Origin: Cenarchaeum symbiont of Oopsacas minuta
Lineage (GTDB): Archaea; Thermoproteota; Nitrososphaeria; Nitrososphaerales; Nitrosopumilaceae
DNA length: 64,000 bases
Assembly (NCBI GenBank): GCA_029948415.1
Contig: JAJIZT010000001.1
Span: 333,428-397,427, forward strand
Reading direction: 5' to 3'
A model generated the notes under the pieces. That model was given only the letters and a program-made list of their open reading frames with translations, made no database searches and was not told where the DNA came from. Shown in pieces: positions 26,535 through 35,873 of this stretch (its first letter is position 1; each line of letters starts with the position of its first letter). The translations under genes and the position numbers were made by a program.

Positions 26535-26948
26535 TTGGAAGATAAAAAATCAAAAGCAGAGAAAACCTCCGAGAATGTGGCAGAGGAGAAAAAAACAGAT
26601 TCTATAGCTGACAAATCTGTAGAGACTGTAGAAGTAAAACCAAAAGAGTATACGCCAGAGGAGATTGAATCAATTGCAAACAAAGTTGAAACTCCAGCAG
26701 ATCAAACTCCTTTATATGATCCAAAGTTTATACTCTCAAAAGAATTTGCTGGTACATCAAACTATGAACACGGTATAGGGACCATAATTAGTGAACTGCA
26801 AAAAACAATTGATTCTGAACAAGATCCAATCCATCTAGAGAGAGCAAAAGAAGAGATGCGTAAACTAGATACTCTGTATGAAAATTTTTACATTGGCATG
26901 AATGTATTTAGAACTGCCAAAGGTGGCAGAGACAAACTACGTGTTTAG
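26535..26948 (+). CDS. Acidic protein of unknown function
   Basis: This is a 137-residue frame starting at TTG (no ATG is available upstream of the conserved-looking part). Residues 1-55 are low-complexity Lys/Glu and look disordered. Residues 60-137 (YDPKFILSKEFAGTSNYEHGIGT, then helices) look like a folded helical domain. It lies 19 bp after the Cys-rich gene and is probably the last gene of the rfcL operon. No function can be assigned. Confidence 0.5.
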   Translation: MEDKKSKAEKTSENVAEEKKTDSIADKSVETVEVKPKEYTPEEIESIANKVETPADQTPLYDPKFILSKEFAGTSNYEHGIGTIISELQKTIDSEQDPIHLERAKEEMRKLDTLYENFYIGMNVFRTAKGGRDKLRV

Positions 26949-27321
26949 ATTTTTTTGATTATTGTTATATCGATGATGTAAAAAAAGAACTACTAAAGAT
27001 ATGTGGTAAATATCGTATTTACATCTAGAATTAGTTCAACGTTTTAATAAATGCAAAATTTTTCATTTTAAAGAATTTACAGATTAATTCTATATAGTTT
27101 ATCATCATGATCTACAAATTTCAACCTTTTATCATATTTAGAATAGAGCCTCTTTTATGCAGCTAGTTGGATGAATGCATTCTTATCAGATCTCAGCCAA
27201 GTTCATGTAAATTTGGTTGTAATTGACTCGAATTTTGTCTAGCATGTATCTGACTCAAACATATCGTGATAAATTGTACAAATAATTATATTCAAACACA
27301 TTAACGTCTAGATAACACATT
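26949..27321. other. Gene-free interval upstream of the carboxylase operon
   Basis: This is 373 bp of AT-rich sequence with no credible frame. It must hold the terminator of the rfcL operon and the promoter of pccB. I see no repeat, tRNA or clear hairpin in it. Confidence 0.5.
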
Positions 27322-28866
27322 ATGTCTACTGACAAGATCGACGATTATTCGAAGAGGGTAAGAACCACCCTACAAGGTGGTGGACAGGATAGAATCGATG
27401 CACAGCATGAAAAAGGCAAACTCACAGCACGGGAGAGAATTGGCATACTAGTAGACGAAGGTTCTTTTGTAGAGCTTGATGCAATGGCAACTCATCATTA
27501 CCACGAATTTGATATGCAGAAAAAGATCTATCTTGGTGATGGCGTAGTTGGAGGATATGGCATGATTGCTGGAAGACAAGTTTACATTTATGCATACGAC
27601 TTTACAATTCTTGGTGGAACACTCAGCCAAATGGGTGCAAAAAAAATTACAAAATTAATGGATCATGCATTAAAGAACGGATGCCCCATCATAGGAATAA
27701 TGGATTCGGGCGGTGCTCGTATACAAGAAGGAATAATGAGCCTTGATGGATTTGCAGATATTTTTTATCACAATCAGCAATCATCTGGTGTGATACCACA
27801 GATAACTGCAAGTATTGGTCCATCTGCAGGTGGCTCTGTGTATTCTCCAGCAATGACTGACTTTGTAATAATGGTTGAAAAATCTGCCACAATGTTTGTT
27901 ACAGGACCTGACGTAGTAAAGACTGTACTAGGAGAAGAGATTACAGCTGAAGATCTTGGAGGTGCAGCAGCACACGGCAAGAGTGGCGTTGCACATTTTG
28001 TAGCCAAAAACGAATACGAATGCATGGATCACATACGCAAACTAGTTACATTTTTACCACAAAATAATACAGAAAAACCTCCCACTCTAAAACCATCTGA
28101 CAGTCCAGATAGAACAGACTCTAACCTTATCGATATCATCCCAAAAGATCCAAAACAACCATACGATATGGCCGAGATTATAAAATCCATCGTGGATGAT
28201 GGCAATTTTCTAGAAGTCCATAAATTATTTGCCGAGAACATTTTAGTTGGCTTTGCCCGCTTTAACGGTAGAGCAGTTGGCATTGTGGCAAACCAACCGA
28301 TGCATCTTGCTGGAGCACTAGATATCAGCTCTTCAAACAAGGCTGCTAGATTTATAAGATTTTGTGACGCATTTAATGTACCTCTAGTCACGTTGGTGGA
28401 CACTCCAGGATATATGCCTGGCTCAAACCAAGAGAGTAACGGCATAATCAGGCATGGTAGCAAACTACTTTTTGCATATTGTGAGGCAACGGTACCAAAA
28501 ATTACACTTGTAATAGGCAAAGCATATGGAGGCGCATATATTGCAATGGGGAGCAAAAATCTGAGAACCGACATAAATTATGCATGGCCAACTGCTAGAT
28601 GCGCCGTGTTGGGGGCAGAAGCGGCTATAAAAATTATAAATAGAAAAGAACTAAAAAACTCCAAAGATCCACAATCGCTGAAAAAACAGCTAGAAGATAA
28701 CTTTTCTGAAAAATTCGACAATCCATATGTTGCAGCCTCTCATGGAACAGTCGATGCTGTAATCGATCCAGCACAGACGCGCCCAATGATAACCAAAGCT
28801 CTTGAAATGTTGGCAAACAAAAGGGAAAAAACTCTACCACGTAAACATGGGAACATAAACTTGTGA
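27322..28866 (+). CDS. pccB: Acetyl-CoA/propionyl-CoA carboxylase, carboxyltransferase subunit
   Basis: This 514-residue protein is a biotin-dependent acyl-CoA carboxyltransferase with the two crotonase-like halves. The N-half has GGGQDRIDAQHEKGKLTARER and the GGSVYSPAMTDF loop; the C-half has DTPGYMPGSNQE and GKAYGGAYIAMGS. In thaumarchaea one bifunctional acetyl/propionyl-CoA carboxylase feeds the 3-hydroxypropionate/4-hydroxybutyrate CO2-fixation cycle. The gene is followed at 3 bp by biotin carboxylase and then the biotin carrier, so the whole enzyme is encoded in one operon. Confidence 0.93.
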   Translation: MSTDKIDDYSKRVRTTLQGGGQDRIDAQHEKGKLTARERIGILVDEGSFVELDAMATHHYHEFDMQKKIYLGDGVVGGYGMIAGRQVYIYAYDFTILGGTLSQMGAKKITKLMDHALKNGCPIIGIMDSGGARIQEGIMSLDGFADIFYHNQQSSGVIPQITASIGPSAGGSVYSPAMTDFVIMVEKSATMFVTGPDVVKTVLGEEITAEDLGGAAAHGKSGVAHFVAKNEYECMDHIRKLVTFLPQNNTEKPPTLKPSDSPDRTDSNLIDIIPKDPKQPYDMAEIIKSIVDDGNFLEVHKLFAENILVGFARFNGRAVGIVANQPMHLAGALDISSSNKAARFIRFCDAFNVPLVTLVDTPGYMPGSNQESNGIIRHGSKLLFAYCEATVPKITLVIGKAYGGAYIAMGSKNLRTDINYAWPTARCAVLGAEAAIKIINRKELKNSKDPQSLKKQLEDNFSEKFDNPYVAASHGTVDAVIDPAQTRPMITKALEMLANKREKTLPRKHGNINL

Positions 28867-28869
28867 TGT

Positions 28870-30357
28870 ATGATGATTGAAAAAGTACTCATTGCAAATC
28901 GAGGAGAAATTGCACTCAGAGTAATTCATACGTGCAAAGCTCTTGGAATTCCAACGGTTGCAGTATATTCAGATGAAGATAAAAATTCACTTCATGTAAA
29001 ATATGCAACAGAAGCTTATTGGATAGGAGAAGGATCTCCTGCAAAGAGCTATCTAAACCAAGAAAAGATAATCGAAGCTGTTACAAAGTCTGGTGCAGAT
29101 TCAATACACCCTGGATACGGATTTTTATCTGAAAACTTTACATTCTCTCAACTGTGTGATAAAAACAAGATAAAATTCATAGGTCCACCATCAAAATCAA
29201 TACAACTCTGTGGTGACAAGATGCGTTGCAAGGCAGTAATGTCCGATGCAGGAGTTCCAACTGTACCGGGTAGTTCTGATCTTGTAAAAGATGCAGATGA
29301 GGCGATACAAATAGCCAAAGAGATAGGATATCCTATTCTTTTAAAATCTGTATACGGTGGAGGCGGACGAGGAATACGCCTTGTAAACAATGATGATCAG
29401 CTACGAGAAAACTATGATGCTGCAACTGGTGAGTCAATGGCAGCATTTGGAAAATCTGCAATCTTGGTAGAAAAATATCTTGAAAAAATACGTCACATCG
29501 AGTATCAAATTGCACGTGATTCTCATGGAAATAGCGTGCACATATTCGAACGAGAATGCTCCATACAGCGTCGTAACCAAAAATTAATCGAGATGACTCC
29601 ATCACCTGTTGTAGATGAGGAGATTCGTCAGAGAGTTGGAGCGCTTGCTGTAAAAGCTGCCAATGCTGTAGAATATGAAAATCTTGGAACTGCAGAATTC
29701 CTACGACTAGATGATGGAACATTTTACTTTATCGAGATAAACGCAAGGCTACAAGTAGAACATCCAATCACCGAGCTTGTCTCTGGATTGGATCTTGTAA
29801 AACTGCAGATTGATATTGCAAATGGTGAAGAGCTACCATTTAAACAAAAAGATCTAAAGATGAATGGTTTTGCTATAGAATGTAGAATAAATGCCGAAGA
29901 TACATTTGCAAACTTTGCACCTTCTACGGGTCTTGTACCAAACGTTACTGTGCCAGCAGGTCCTGGAGTGAGGTGTGATACCTATCTGTATCCGGGATGC
30001 ACTGTATCTTCGTTTTATGATTCGCTCATGGCAAAGCTCTGTACATGGGGGCAGACATTTGATGAGACACGTCTGCGTATGATTGCAGCATTGAGCGATT
30101 TTTACGTAGAAGGTGTTGATACTTCAATACCATTGTACAAGACAATTTTAAAAACAAAAGAATTTTGCAACGGTGACCTCTCTACTGACTTTTTAAAACG
30201 ATATGATATTTTAAAGCGTCTAGAGATGGATATGTCTACCGACAGGTTGGACAAGATGGAGGCAGCTTTGGCAGCTGCGGCAATGCATTCAGAATTTCTT
30301 AAAGGCACAACAAAATCTCGCGAGTCTGATTCTGATATGTGGAGAATGGGATTATAA
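28870..30357 (+). CDS. accC: Acetyl-CoA/propionyl-CoA carboxylase, biotin carboxylase subunit
   Basis: This 495-residue ATP-grasp enzyme carboxylates biotin using bicarbonate and ATP. Seen in order: KVLIANRGEIALRVI at the N-terminus, the Gly-rich ATP loop YGGGGRGIRLV near residue 162, HIFERECSIQRRNQK near 228, FIEINARLQVEHPITE near 291 and the C-terminal biotin carboxylase domain. It starts with two ATG codons, so the exact start may be one codon later. Its stop (TAATG) overlaps the start of the carrier gene. Confidence 0.93.
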   Translation: MMIEKVLIANRGEIALRVIHTCKALGIPTVAVYSDEDKNSLHVKYATEAYWIGEGSPAKSYLNQEKIIEAVTKSGADSIHPGYGFLSENFTFSQLCDKNKIKFIGPPSKSIQLCGDKMRCKAVMSDAGVPTVPGSSDLVKDADEAIQIAKEIGYPILLKSVYGGGGRGIRLVNNDDQLRENYDAATGESMAAFGKSAILVEKYLEKIRHIEYQIARDSHGNSVHIFERECSIQRRNQKLIEMTPSPVVDEEIRQRVGALAVKAANAVEYENLGTAEFLRLDDGTFYFIEINARLQVEHPITELVSGLDLVKLQIDIANGEELPFKQKDLKMNGFAIECRINAEDTFANFAPSTGLVPNVTVPAGPGVRCDTYLYPGCTVSSFYDSLMAKLCTWGQTFDETRLRMIAALSDFYVEGVDTSIPLYKTILKTKEFCNGDLSTDFLKRYDILKRLEMDMSTDRLDKMEAALAAAAMHSEFLKGTTKSRESDSDMWRMGL

Positions 30358-30869
30358 TGGAATATCGAATTAAAGATATAGAAAAAGCGTTCAACTGTAC
30401 AATAATTGGTCACACATCTGATGGTGGTTATGAGATAGACATTGATGGTAAAAAATCCAATCTGCAGATATTATCTACAACTTCACATGGAATGGAGTTT
30501 GTACTAGATGGAGAATATCATAGCGTAAAATATCTGGTAGCGTCAACTTCAACAATGGACATGATCGTAGATGGTGTTCCAATATCACTAGACATGCATA
30601 CAACTCTAGATGAAATTGTATTCAAAAACTCTGGCGGTGCAGGTAAGGCAGTATCTGATATATTGTTATTTAGCAAGATACCTGGTAAAATAATTACAGT
30701 AACAGTAAGTGTGGGAGATACAGTTAATGTAGACGATACCATATGTACGCTAGAATCAATGAAGATGCAAATTTCAGTAAAGGCACACCGTGCAGGAACT
30801 ATAAAATCACTAAAGACTGAGATTGGTGCAAGCATTGCAAAAGGCGATCTAATAGCTGAGATAGAATAA
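30357..30869 (+). CDS. accB: Biotin carboxyl carrier protein
   Basis: This is a 170-residue carrier subunit starting at the ATG that overlaps the accC stop. An upstream ATG at 30339 would lie inside accC. The C-terminal biotinyl domain begins about residue 100. The biotin attachment Lys is K136 in LESMKMQ, the usual E-(A/S)-M-K-M motif. The N-terminal half probably docks it on the other subunits. It completes the carboxylase operon. Confidence 0.9.
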   Translation: MEYRIKDIEKAFNCTIIGHTSDGGYEIDIDGKKSNLQILSTTSHGMEFVLDGEYHSVKYLVASTSTMDMIVDGVPISLDMHTTLDEIVFKNSGGAGKAVSDILLFSKIPGKIITVTVSVGDTVNVDDTICTLESMKMQISVKAHRAGTIKSLKTEIGASIAKGDLIAEIE

Positions 30870-30908
30870 ATGTCATTTTATATCACGATTCATAAATAAA
30901 TGCAGTTT

Positions 30909-30989
30909 GTATGAAGTCACGTCCCTGCCTATAATTATCAAGAAAGTTCTGTATTTACGCACAAAAACGCAGAGTAGCTGACCTCATAC
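30909..30989. mobile_element. 81-bp MITE, copy 4, upstream of the cas operon
   Basis: The ends are GTATGAAGTCA and TGACCTCATAC, and the perfect 8-bp duplication TGCAGTTT lies at 30901-30908 and 30990-30997. It lies between accB and cas3, 130 bp before the cas3 start. It might affect read-through from the carboxylase operon or cas expression, though nothing in the sequence proves this. Confidence 0.88.
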
Positions 30990-31119
30990 TGCAGTTTTTA
31001 AAGTATTTCAACTAACAACGAGTATGATAGATTGCAGTCATTTTTGTATATTATGATAATTATCGTTTATTATATCGAAATTTATAACATTTTAATAATT
31101 AACTATAATACACATAATT

Positions 31120-33405
31120 ATGTATTATGCTCACACTGGCATCCCAAATGACAAACAAACATGGCAAAAACTCTCTGAACATTTGAATAATGTTGCAAAT
31201 GATGCATCGATATATGCAGAAAAATTTGGTTATGGTAAGATAGCATATGTAATTGGAATTTTACATGACATTGGAAAATATTCTGATTCGTTTCAAAGAA
31301 AATTAGATGGTGTATCTCAACGCGTAGATCATTCTACAGCAGGAGCACAGCTTGCTAATGAAAAATATCCTCCATTAAATTTTATTATCTCTCATTGCAT
31401 TGCTGGCCATCATGGAGGTTTGCTTGATACATTTAATTCAGAAGGTGGTTCTGGATTATGTGATAGATTATCTAAAAAGATCGATGATTATAGCAGTTAT
31501 CGTGATGAGCTATCGTTACCTGATAATGATTTGTGTCCAAATAATTTTGCCCCTATGTTAGTTGATCCACCTTTTTCTTTTAGAATTGGTGTCTTGATTA
31601 GAATGTTATATTCATGTCTCATTGACGCAGATTGGGAAGATGCTAGCAAATACAATGATAAGATAACTAACAATAAAGAAAATAATATTGATGTATCATA
31701 CAGACTTGATTTACATACAATCAAAACCAAGTTATTTACATATATTAAAAAAATTGAATCTGATGCGCGATTAAATGAACAACGTGAAAATAATATAAAG
31801 ATACTCGATTTACGTGCAAAAATACTACAATCTTGTAAACACGCTGCAAAAGAAAGACAAGGTGTATTTACTTTGACAGTTCCTACAGGTGGAGGAAAAA
31901 CTTTGTCATCATTAGCATTTGCATTAGAACATGCATTAAAACATAATATGGATAGAATAATATATGTAGTTCCATTTACAAGTGTAACCGAACAGATAGC
32001 AGAAGTATTTCGTAAAGCTATTGGAGATGATTCCATACTTGAACATCATAGTGCATTTGATAATAGCAACATGTCGGATATTGGATTAAATAAATTAAAG
32101 ATTGCTTGGGATAAATGGAATTATCCTATTGTTGTTACAACTACCGTGCAATTTTTTGAGTCGTTGTTTTCAAATAAACCTAGAAAATGTCGTAAATTAC
32201 ACAATATTGCAAATAGCGTAATAATACTAGATGAAGCTCAGAGTATACCACTTGAAGTGCTTCGTCCGTGTGTTGCCATGCTTGACACACTATCAAAATA
32301 TTTTAACACTACGATAGTTTTGTGTACTGCAACACAACCTACTCTTAACAAATCTGATGGATTTGAAGGTGGATTTGACGATGTATATGAAATAGCATCT
32401 AATCCATCTAAAATGGCGATAGATATGCAGAGAACTAGAATAATAAATCTTGGTACAATAACAGATAATGATCTTGCTGGACGACTTGTTGGGCGTAAAG
32501 AATTTTTTGATTATGATAAAGATAACATGAAACATGTACTGAATAACCACAAACAAGTTTTATGTATAGTTAATACACGAAAACATGCAAAAGATCTGTA
32601 CGAACATATTGATGCAGATCATAATACATATCATTTAAGTGCATTAATGTGTCCAAAACACAGATCAACAAAATTGAAAGAGATTAAATGTGCATTAAAA
32701 TCGAATAAAAAATGTATTGTTATTAGTACTTCTCTGATCGAAGCTGGTGTAGATGTTGATTTTGGTGCAGTATATCGTGAAATTAATGGACTTGAATCAA
32801 TTGCACAGGCTGCAGGTAGATGTAATAGGGAAGGATTGCACAACATATCGAATGTTTATATTTTTAATTCTAGTTCTTTATCACCATCCATACAATTACG
32901 CGCATCTGCGTGCATGAGTATAATGGATAAATTTAAAAATCCTTTATCCCCAAAAGCTATGTTAGAATATTTTAAGAAAATATATTGGACAAATATAGTG
33001 GGAGATAGTGACGGTTTAGATAAAAAAAACATTATGAAATTATGTTTCTCAGGATGTGACAATATGGAATTTGGATTCATGTCTATGGCACACAAGTTTA
33101 AACTTATGAATGATGTAACAAAATCAATCATAATACGATATGACGAGCATGCAAATTTTTTAATAGAAGAATTAAAAAAGAAACAAAAACTTGGCGATAT
33201 CACCAAACGGCTTCAACCATATATTGTACAAGTATACAAAAATGATTTTATACGCCTTGAATCTGCAGGTGCTATATCTAAAGTGGCTGAAGAAAAATTT
33301 GATGATCAATTTTGGGTATTAGATAATCAAATATATGATTTTGATACATTTGGTCTTAAATTAGTTGACCCGGCATACCGTGATGTAGAGGATAATATAA
33401 TATGA
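31120..33405 (+). CDS. cas3: CRISPR-associated helicase-nuclease Cas3 (HD + DExH)
   Basis: This is a 761-residue effector nuclease. The HD domain occupies the first 230 residues, with H49-D50 in ILHDIGKYS and a later AGHHGG. The SF2 helicase follows, with Walker A VPTGGGKTLSS near residue 251, the DEAQ box in ILDEAQS near 371, and motif VI AQAAGRCNREG near 566. It is recruited by the Cascade complex to nick and degrade invader DNA in the 3'-5' direction. It is the first gene of the operon and overlaps the next by 4 bp, so the seven activities are probably made from one transcript. Confidence 0.95.
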   Translation: MYYAHTGIPNDKQTWQKLSEHLNNVANDASIYAEKFGYGKIAYVIGILHDIGKYSDSFQRKLDGVSQRVDHSTAGAQLANEKYPPLNFIISHCIAGHHGGLLDTFNSEGGSGLCDRLSKKIDDYSSYRDELSLPDNDLCPNNFAPMLVDPPFSFRIGVLIRMLYSCLIDADWEDASKYNDKITNNKENNIDVSYRLDLHTIKTKLFTYIKKIESDARLNEQRENNIKILDLRAKILQSCKHAAKERQGVFTLTVPTGGGKTLSSLAFALEHALKHNMDRIIYVVPFTSVTEQIAEVFRKAIGDDSILEHHSAFDNSNMSDIGLNKLKIAWDKWNYPIVVTTTVQFFESLFSNKPRKCRKLHNIANSVIILDEAQSIPLEVLRPCVAMLDTLSKYFNTTIVLCTATQPTLNKSDGFEGGFDDVYEIASNPSKMAIDMQRTRIINLGTITDNDLAGRLVGRKEFFDYDKDNMKHVLNNHKQVLCIVNTRKHAKDLYEHIDADHNTYHLSALMCPKHRSTKLKEIKCALKSNKKCIVISTSLIEAGVDVDFGAVYREINGLESIAQAAGRCNREGLHNISNVYIFNSSSLSPSIQLRASACMSIMDKFKNPLSPKAMLEYFKKIYWTNIVGDSDGLDKKNIMKLCFSGCDNMEFGFMSMAHKFKLMNDVTKSIIIRYDEHANFLIEELKKKQKLGDITKRLQPYIVQVYKNDFIRLESAGAISKVAEEKFDDQFWVLDNQIYDFDTFGLKLVDPAYRDVEDNII

Positions 33406-35873
33406 AATCAAATGTGAGATTAAAGGTATGGGGTGATTGGGCATGCTTTACTCGTCCTGAAATGAAAGTAGAACGTGTAAGCTATGAAATAATGACACCA
33501 TCAGCTGCAAGAGGAATTTTAGAAGCGATATATTGGAAACCCCAAATGCATTGGATTATTGACAAAATATATGTCATAAATGACATTAATTTTATTAATA
33601 TTGGAAGAAACGAAGTATCACAAAAAGCAAGTTCTAATTCTGTAATAATTATAGAAAACAAAAGACAACAACGTGCATCTAGAATTCTTAAGAATGTTGT
33701 ATATGTAATTGATGCCCATATCGAAACAAATGATCCATCTGAAATTATAACTAAACATGTTGAAATATTTGAAAGACGTGCTAGAAAAGGTCAATGTTTT
33801 CAACAACCATATCTTGGATGTAGAGAATTTCCTGCCTCGTTTGAATTATTAGATAAAAATCATTCAATAAATAATACTATAGATATGACCGCAGATTTAG
33901 GATTAATGCTTCATGATATTGATCATACAGATAAAATGAAACCATATTTTTTTAATGCCAAGCTTGAAAAAGGTATAATGAATATTCCGTTATGGAAATA
34001 TCGCAAGAAAAATTCTACTCCCATTGAAAATACCGGACATACTGTAAAAATGTCAGTGTTAAACGCGTTGTATGATTATTACAAGTTGATGGAAAATACT
34101 GCTGATATGCCGCCACCAGGATATGCTTATGAAGGTGTTTCATTTATAATTGAAATAACAAAGAATGGTAAATTAGATCAAATTTATAATATTAGTGATG
34201 ACAAAAATAAATCTGAATTTATGATGATCCCAACCTTAAAAAGATCACGTAACCTGAAATCAAAATTCTTATCTGATAACATAGCGTATGTATTTGGAAT
34301 TCCCGCTGATCGTGTTGCAGCTGAAAAACATCGTTTATTTGTAGAACTCCATAAATCTTTACTCAAAGATGCAAAACATACAGCATTAAAAGCATTCAAA
34401 TTATTCCTTGATTCATTTGAACCAATTGATTTGTATAATGCATGTAAAAAATCACACATAGAAAAAAAAGAATTTATTGATAATACTAGCAATATTGTTT
34501 TTAAAATAAAAGACGGTGATGATCTTTTACATAATTTATCGGAGGCTAAAAAAATATGGTCAACTTATACACTTGATGAAAACAGCATAATGAAAAATGA
34601 CGCAACATGTTTAATTACAGGAACTCGAGGAATAGTGGCTAGATTACATCCACCAATAAAAGGTGTAGCTGGTGCACTTCCTACTGGTTCTAATATTATT
34701 TCATTTAATAATGATTCATTCGAATCATACGGAATGAAACAAGGAGAAAATTCATCAATATCTCCATTTGCAGCACATGCATATGTTACTGCTGTAAATC
34801 ATATCATACGTAATAATAAAATGGTTATGGGGGATGTTACAATGTTATATTGGTCATATTCAACTGGCTCATTTCAACATAAACTATTAGAAATGATCGG
34901 GCATACACCATCAGAAAATAATAAAAATACTGAACCTAACATGCAACAAAACAAAGAACTAAAAAAACTATTATTACAAACAAAAAGAGGCATTTTTCCA
35001 GAGAAAGAAATACGTAAAATCATGAAAAATAATGATGAAATATCATACAAGACTCCATGCTATATTTTGGGATTTAAACAAAATCGTGCTAGATTATTTG
35101 TTTCATTTTGGTTACCACTGACATTAAAAAAGCTCTTTGAAGCAGTAAAACAACATAATGAAGATCTACGTTTAGAACCTATTCCACAAGACTGGATAGA
35201 TAGAGCCATGCCAATTAACTACTTGTTGAAACTAGCATTAACTTCAAGTAAAAGTAAGGAAAATATTCATTCTACTATGACAGCTTCTGTTATACGTGCT
35301 ATTTTTAATGGAAGTCGTTATCCATATTCATTGTTATATATGATACTTGCTAGAATACGTGCAGATCATAACATATCATGGGTTAGAACATTGTTTATAC
35401 GTGCATACATTGTAAGGTATGAAAGATTTAAAACAGCTAATATAACTAAACATGGTAGTGATTATATGATGGCATTGGATGAATCAGAAGTTAATTCTGG
35501 ATATAGACTTGGCAGGCTCTTTGCCGTATTAGAAAAAATACAAAAGGATGCAATAAATCCTGGTGCCAACATAACAGTAAAATATTTTGCATCAGCATCA
35601 TCTACTCCATCACGAACTTTTCCGACACTTATCCGTACTGCCCACTATCACATGTCCACACTTGCAAAAAATGAAGCAAAAAAAGGTATTGTGATATGGC
35701 TGGATAAAATGCTAAACGAAATAATTAGTGGACTTGATACTAGCATGCCAAAGACATTAAATATAGTAGATCAAGGGAGATTTGCTATAGGATATTATCA
35801 TCAAAAACATAGTTTTTACATAAAAAAAGATACATCTAAATCAATAAATAACAGCCAGCTAGACGATGAATAA
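33402..35873 (+). CDS. cas5-cas8c: Natural Cas5c-Cas8c fusion (type I-C Cascade subunit)
   Basis: This is a single 823-codon frame holding two type I-C proteins. Residues 1-205 are Cas5c/Cas5d: VRLKVWGDWACFTRPEMK at the start, GILEAIYWKP with Y44, TKHVEIFERR with K118-H119, and GQCFQQPYLGCREF. Y44, K118 and H119 line up with the Tyr, Lys and His (Y46, K116, H117) of the Bacillus halodurans Cas5d RNase. From about residue 217 (MSVLNALYDYYKLM) the protein is Cas8c/Csd1, ending with SVIRAIFNGSRYPYSLLY and YRLGRLFAVLEKIQ. Separate genes are the rule in I-C. No stop or frameshift lies between the halves. The Met at 217 could in principle allow a separate Cas8c, and an internal Cas11c start is also possible near residue 689. 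Confidence 0.92.
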   Translation: MKSNVRLKVWGDWACFTRPEMKVERVSYEIMTPSAARGILEAIYWKPQMHWIIDKIYVINDINFINIGRNEVSQKASSNSVIIIENKRQQRASRILKNVVYVIDAHIETNDPSEIITKHVEIFERRARKGQCFQQPYLGCREFPASFELLDKNHSINNTIDMTADLGLMLHDIDHTDKMKPYFFNAKLEKGIMNIPLWKYRKKNSTPIENTGHTVKMSVLNALYDYYKLMENTADMPPPGYAYEGVSFIIEITKNGKLDQIYNISDDKNKSEFMMIPTLKRSRNLKSKFLSDNIAYVFGIPADRVAAEKHRLFVELHKSLLKDAKHTALKAFKLFLDSFEPIDLYNACKKSHIEKKEFIDNTSNIVFKIKDGDDLLHNLSEAKKIWSTYTLDENSIMKNDATCLITGTRGIVARLHPPIKGVAGALPTGSNIISFNNDSFESYGMKQGENSSISPFAAHAYVTAVNHIIRNNKMVMGDVTMLYWSYSTGSFQHKLLEMIGHTPSENNKNTEPNMQQNKELKKLLLQTKRGIFPEKEIRKIMKNNDEISYKTPCYILGFKQNRARLFVSFWLPLTLKKLFEAVKQHNEDLRLEPIPQDWIDRAMPINYLLKLALTSSKSKENIHSTMTASVIRAIFNGSRYPYSLLYMILARIRADHNISWVRTLFIRAYIVRYERFKTANITKHGSDYMMALDESEVNSGYRLGRLFAVLEKIQKDAINPGANITVKYFASASSTPSRTFPTLIRTAHYHMSTLAKNEAKKGIVIWLDKMLNEIISGLDTSMPKTLNIVDQGRFAIGYYHQKHSFYIKKDTSKSINNSQLDDE
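35466..35873 (+). CDS. Possible internal Cas11c start within the fusion gene
   Basis: In type I-C the small subunit Cas11c is translated from inside cas8c. Two consecutive in-frame ATG codons (35466 and 35469, residues 689-690 of the fusion) would give a 134- or 135-residue product covering YRLGRLFAVLEKIQKDA and the C-terminal helices, close to the known Cas11c size. Only a weak GGTAGTG-like ribosome site precedes them. Another in-frame Met at residue 626 follows a TAAGGA but would give a longer product. Confidence 0.35.
   Translation: MMALDESEVNSGYRLGRLFAVLEKIQKDAINPGANITVKYFASASSTPSRTFPTLIRTAHYHMSTLAKNEAKKGIVIWLDKMLNEIISGLDTSMPKTLNIVDQGRFAIGYYHQKHSFYIKKDTSKSINNSQLDDE

Noticed and set aside
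33987-34060. Sequencing error merging two separate cas genes
   Set aside because: No stop or start signals typical of a gene junction are visible in any frame here and the linker is in phase; cannot be fully excluded without reads.
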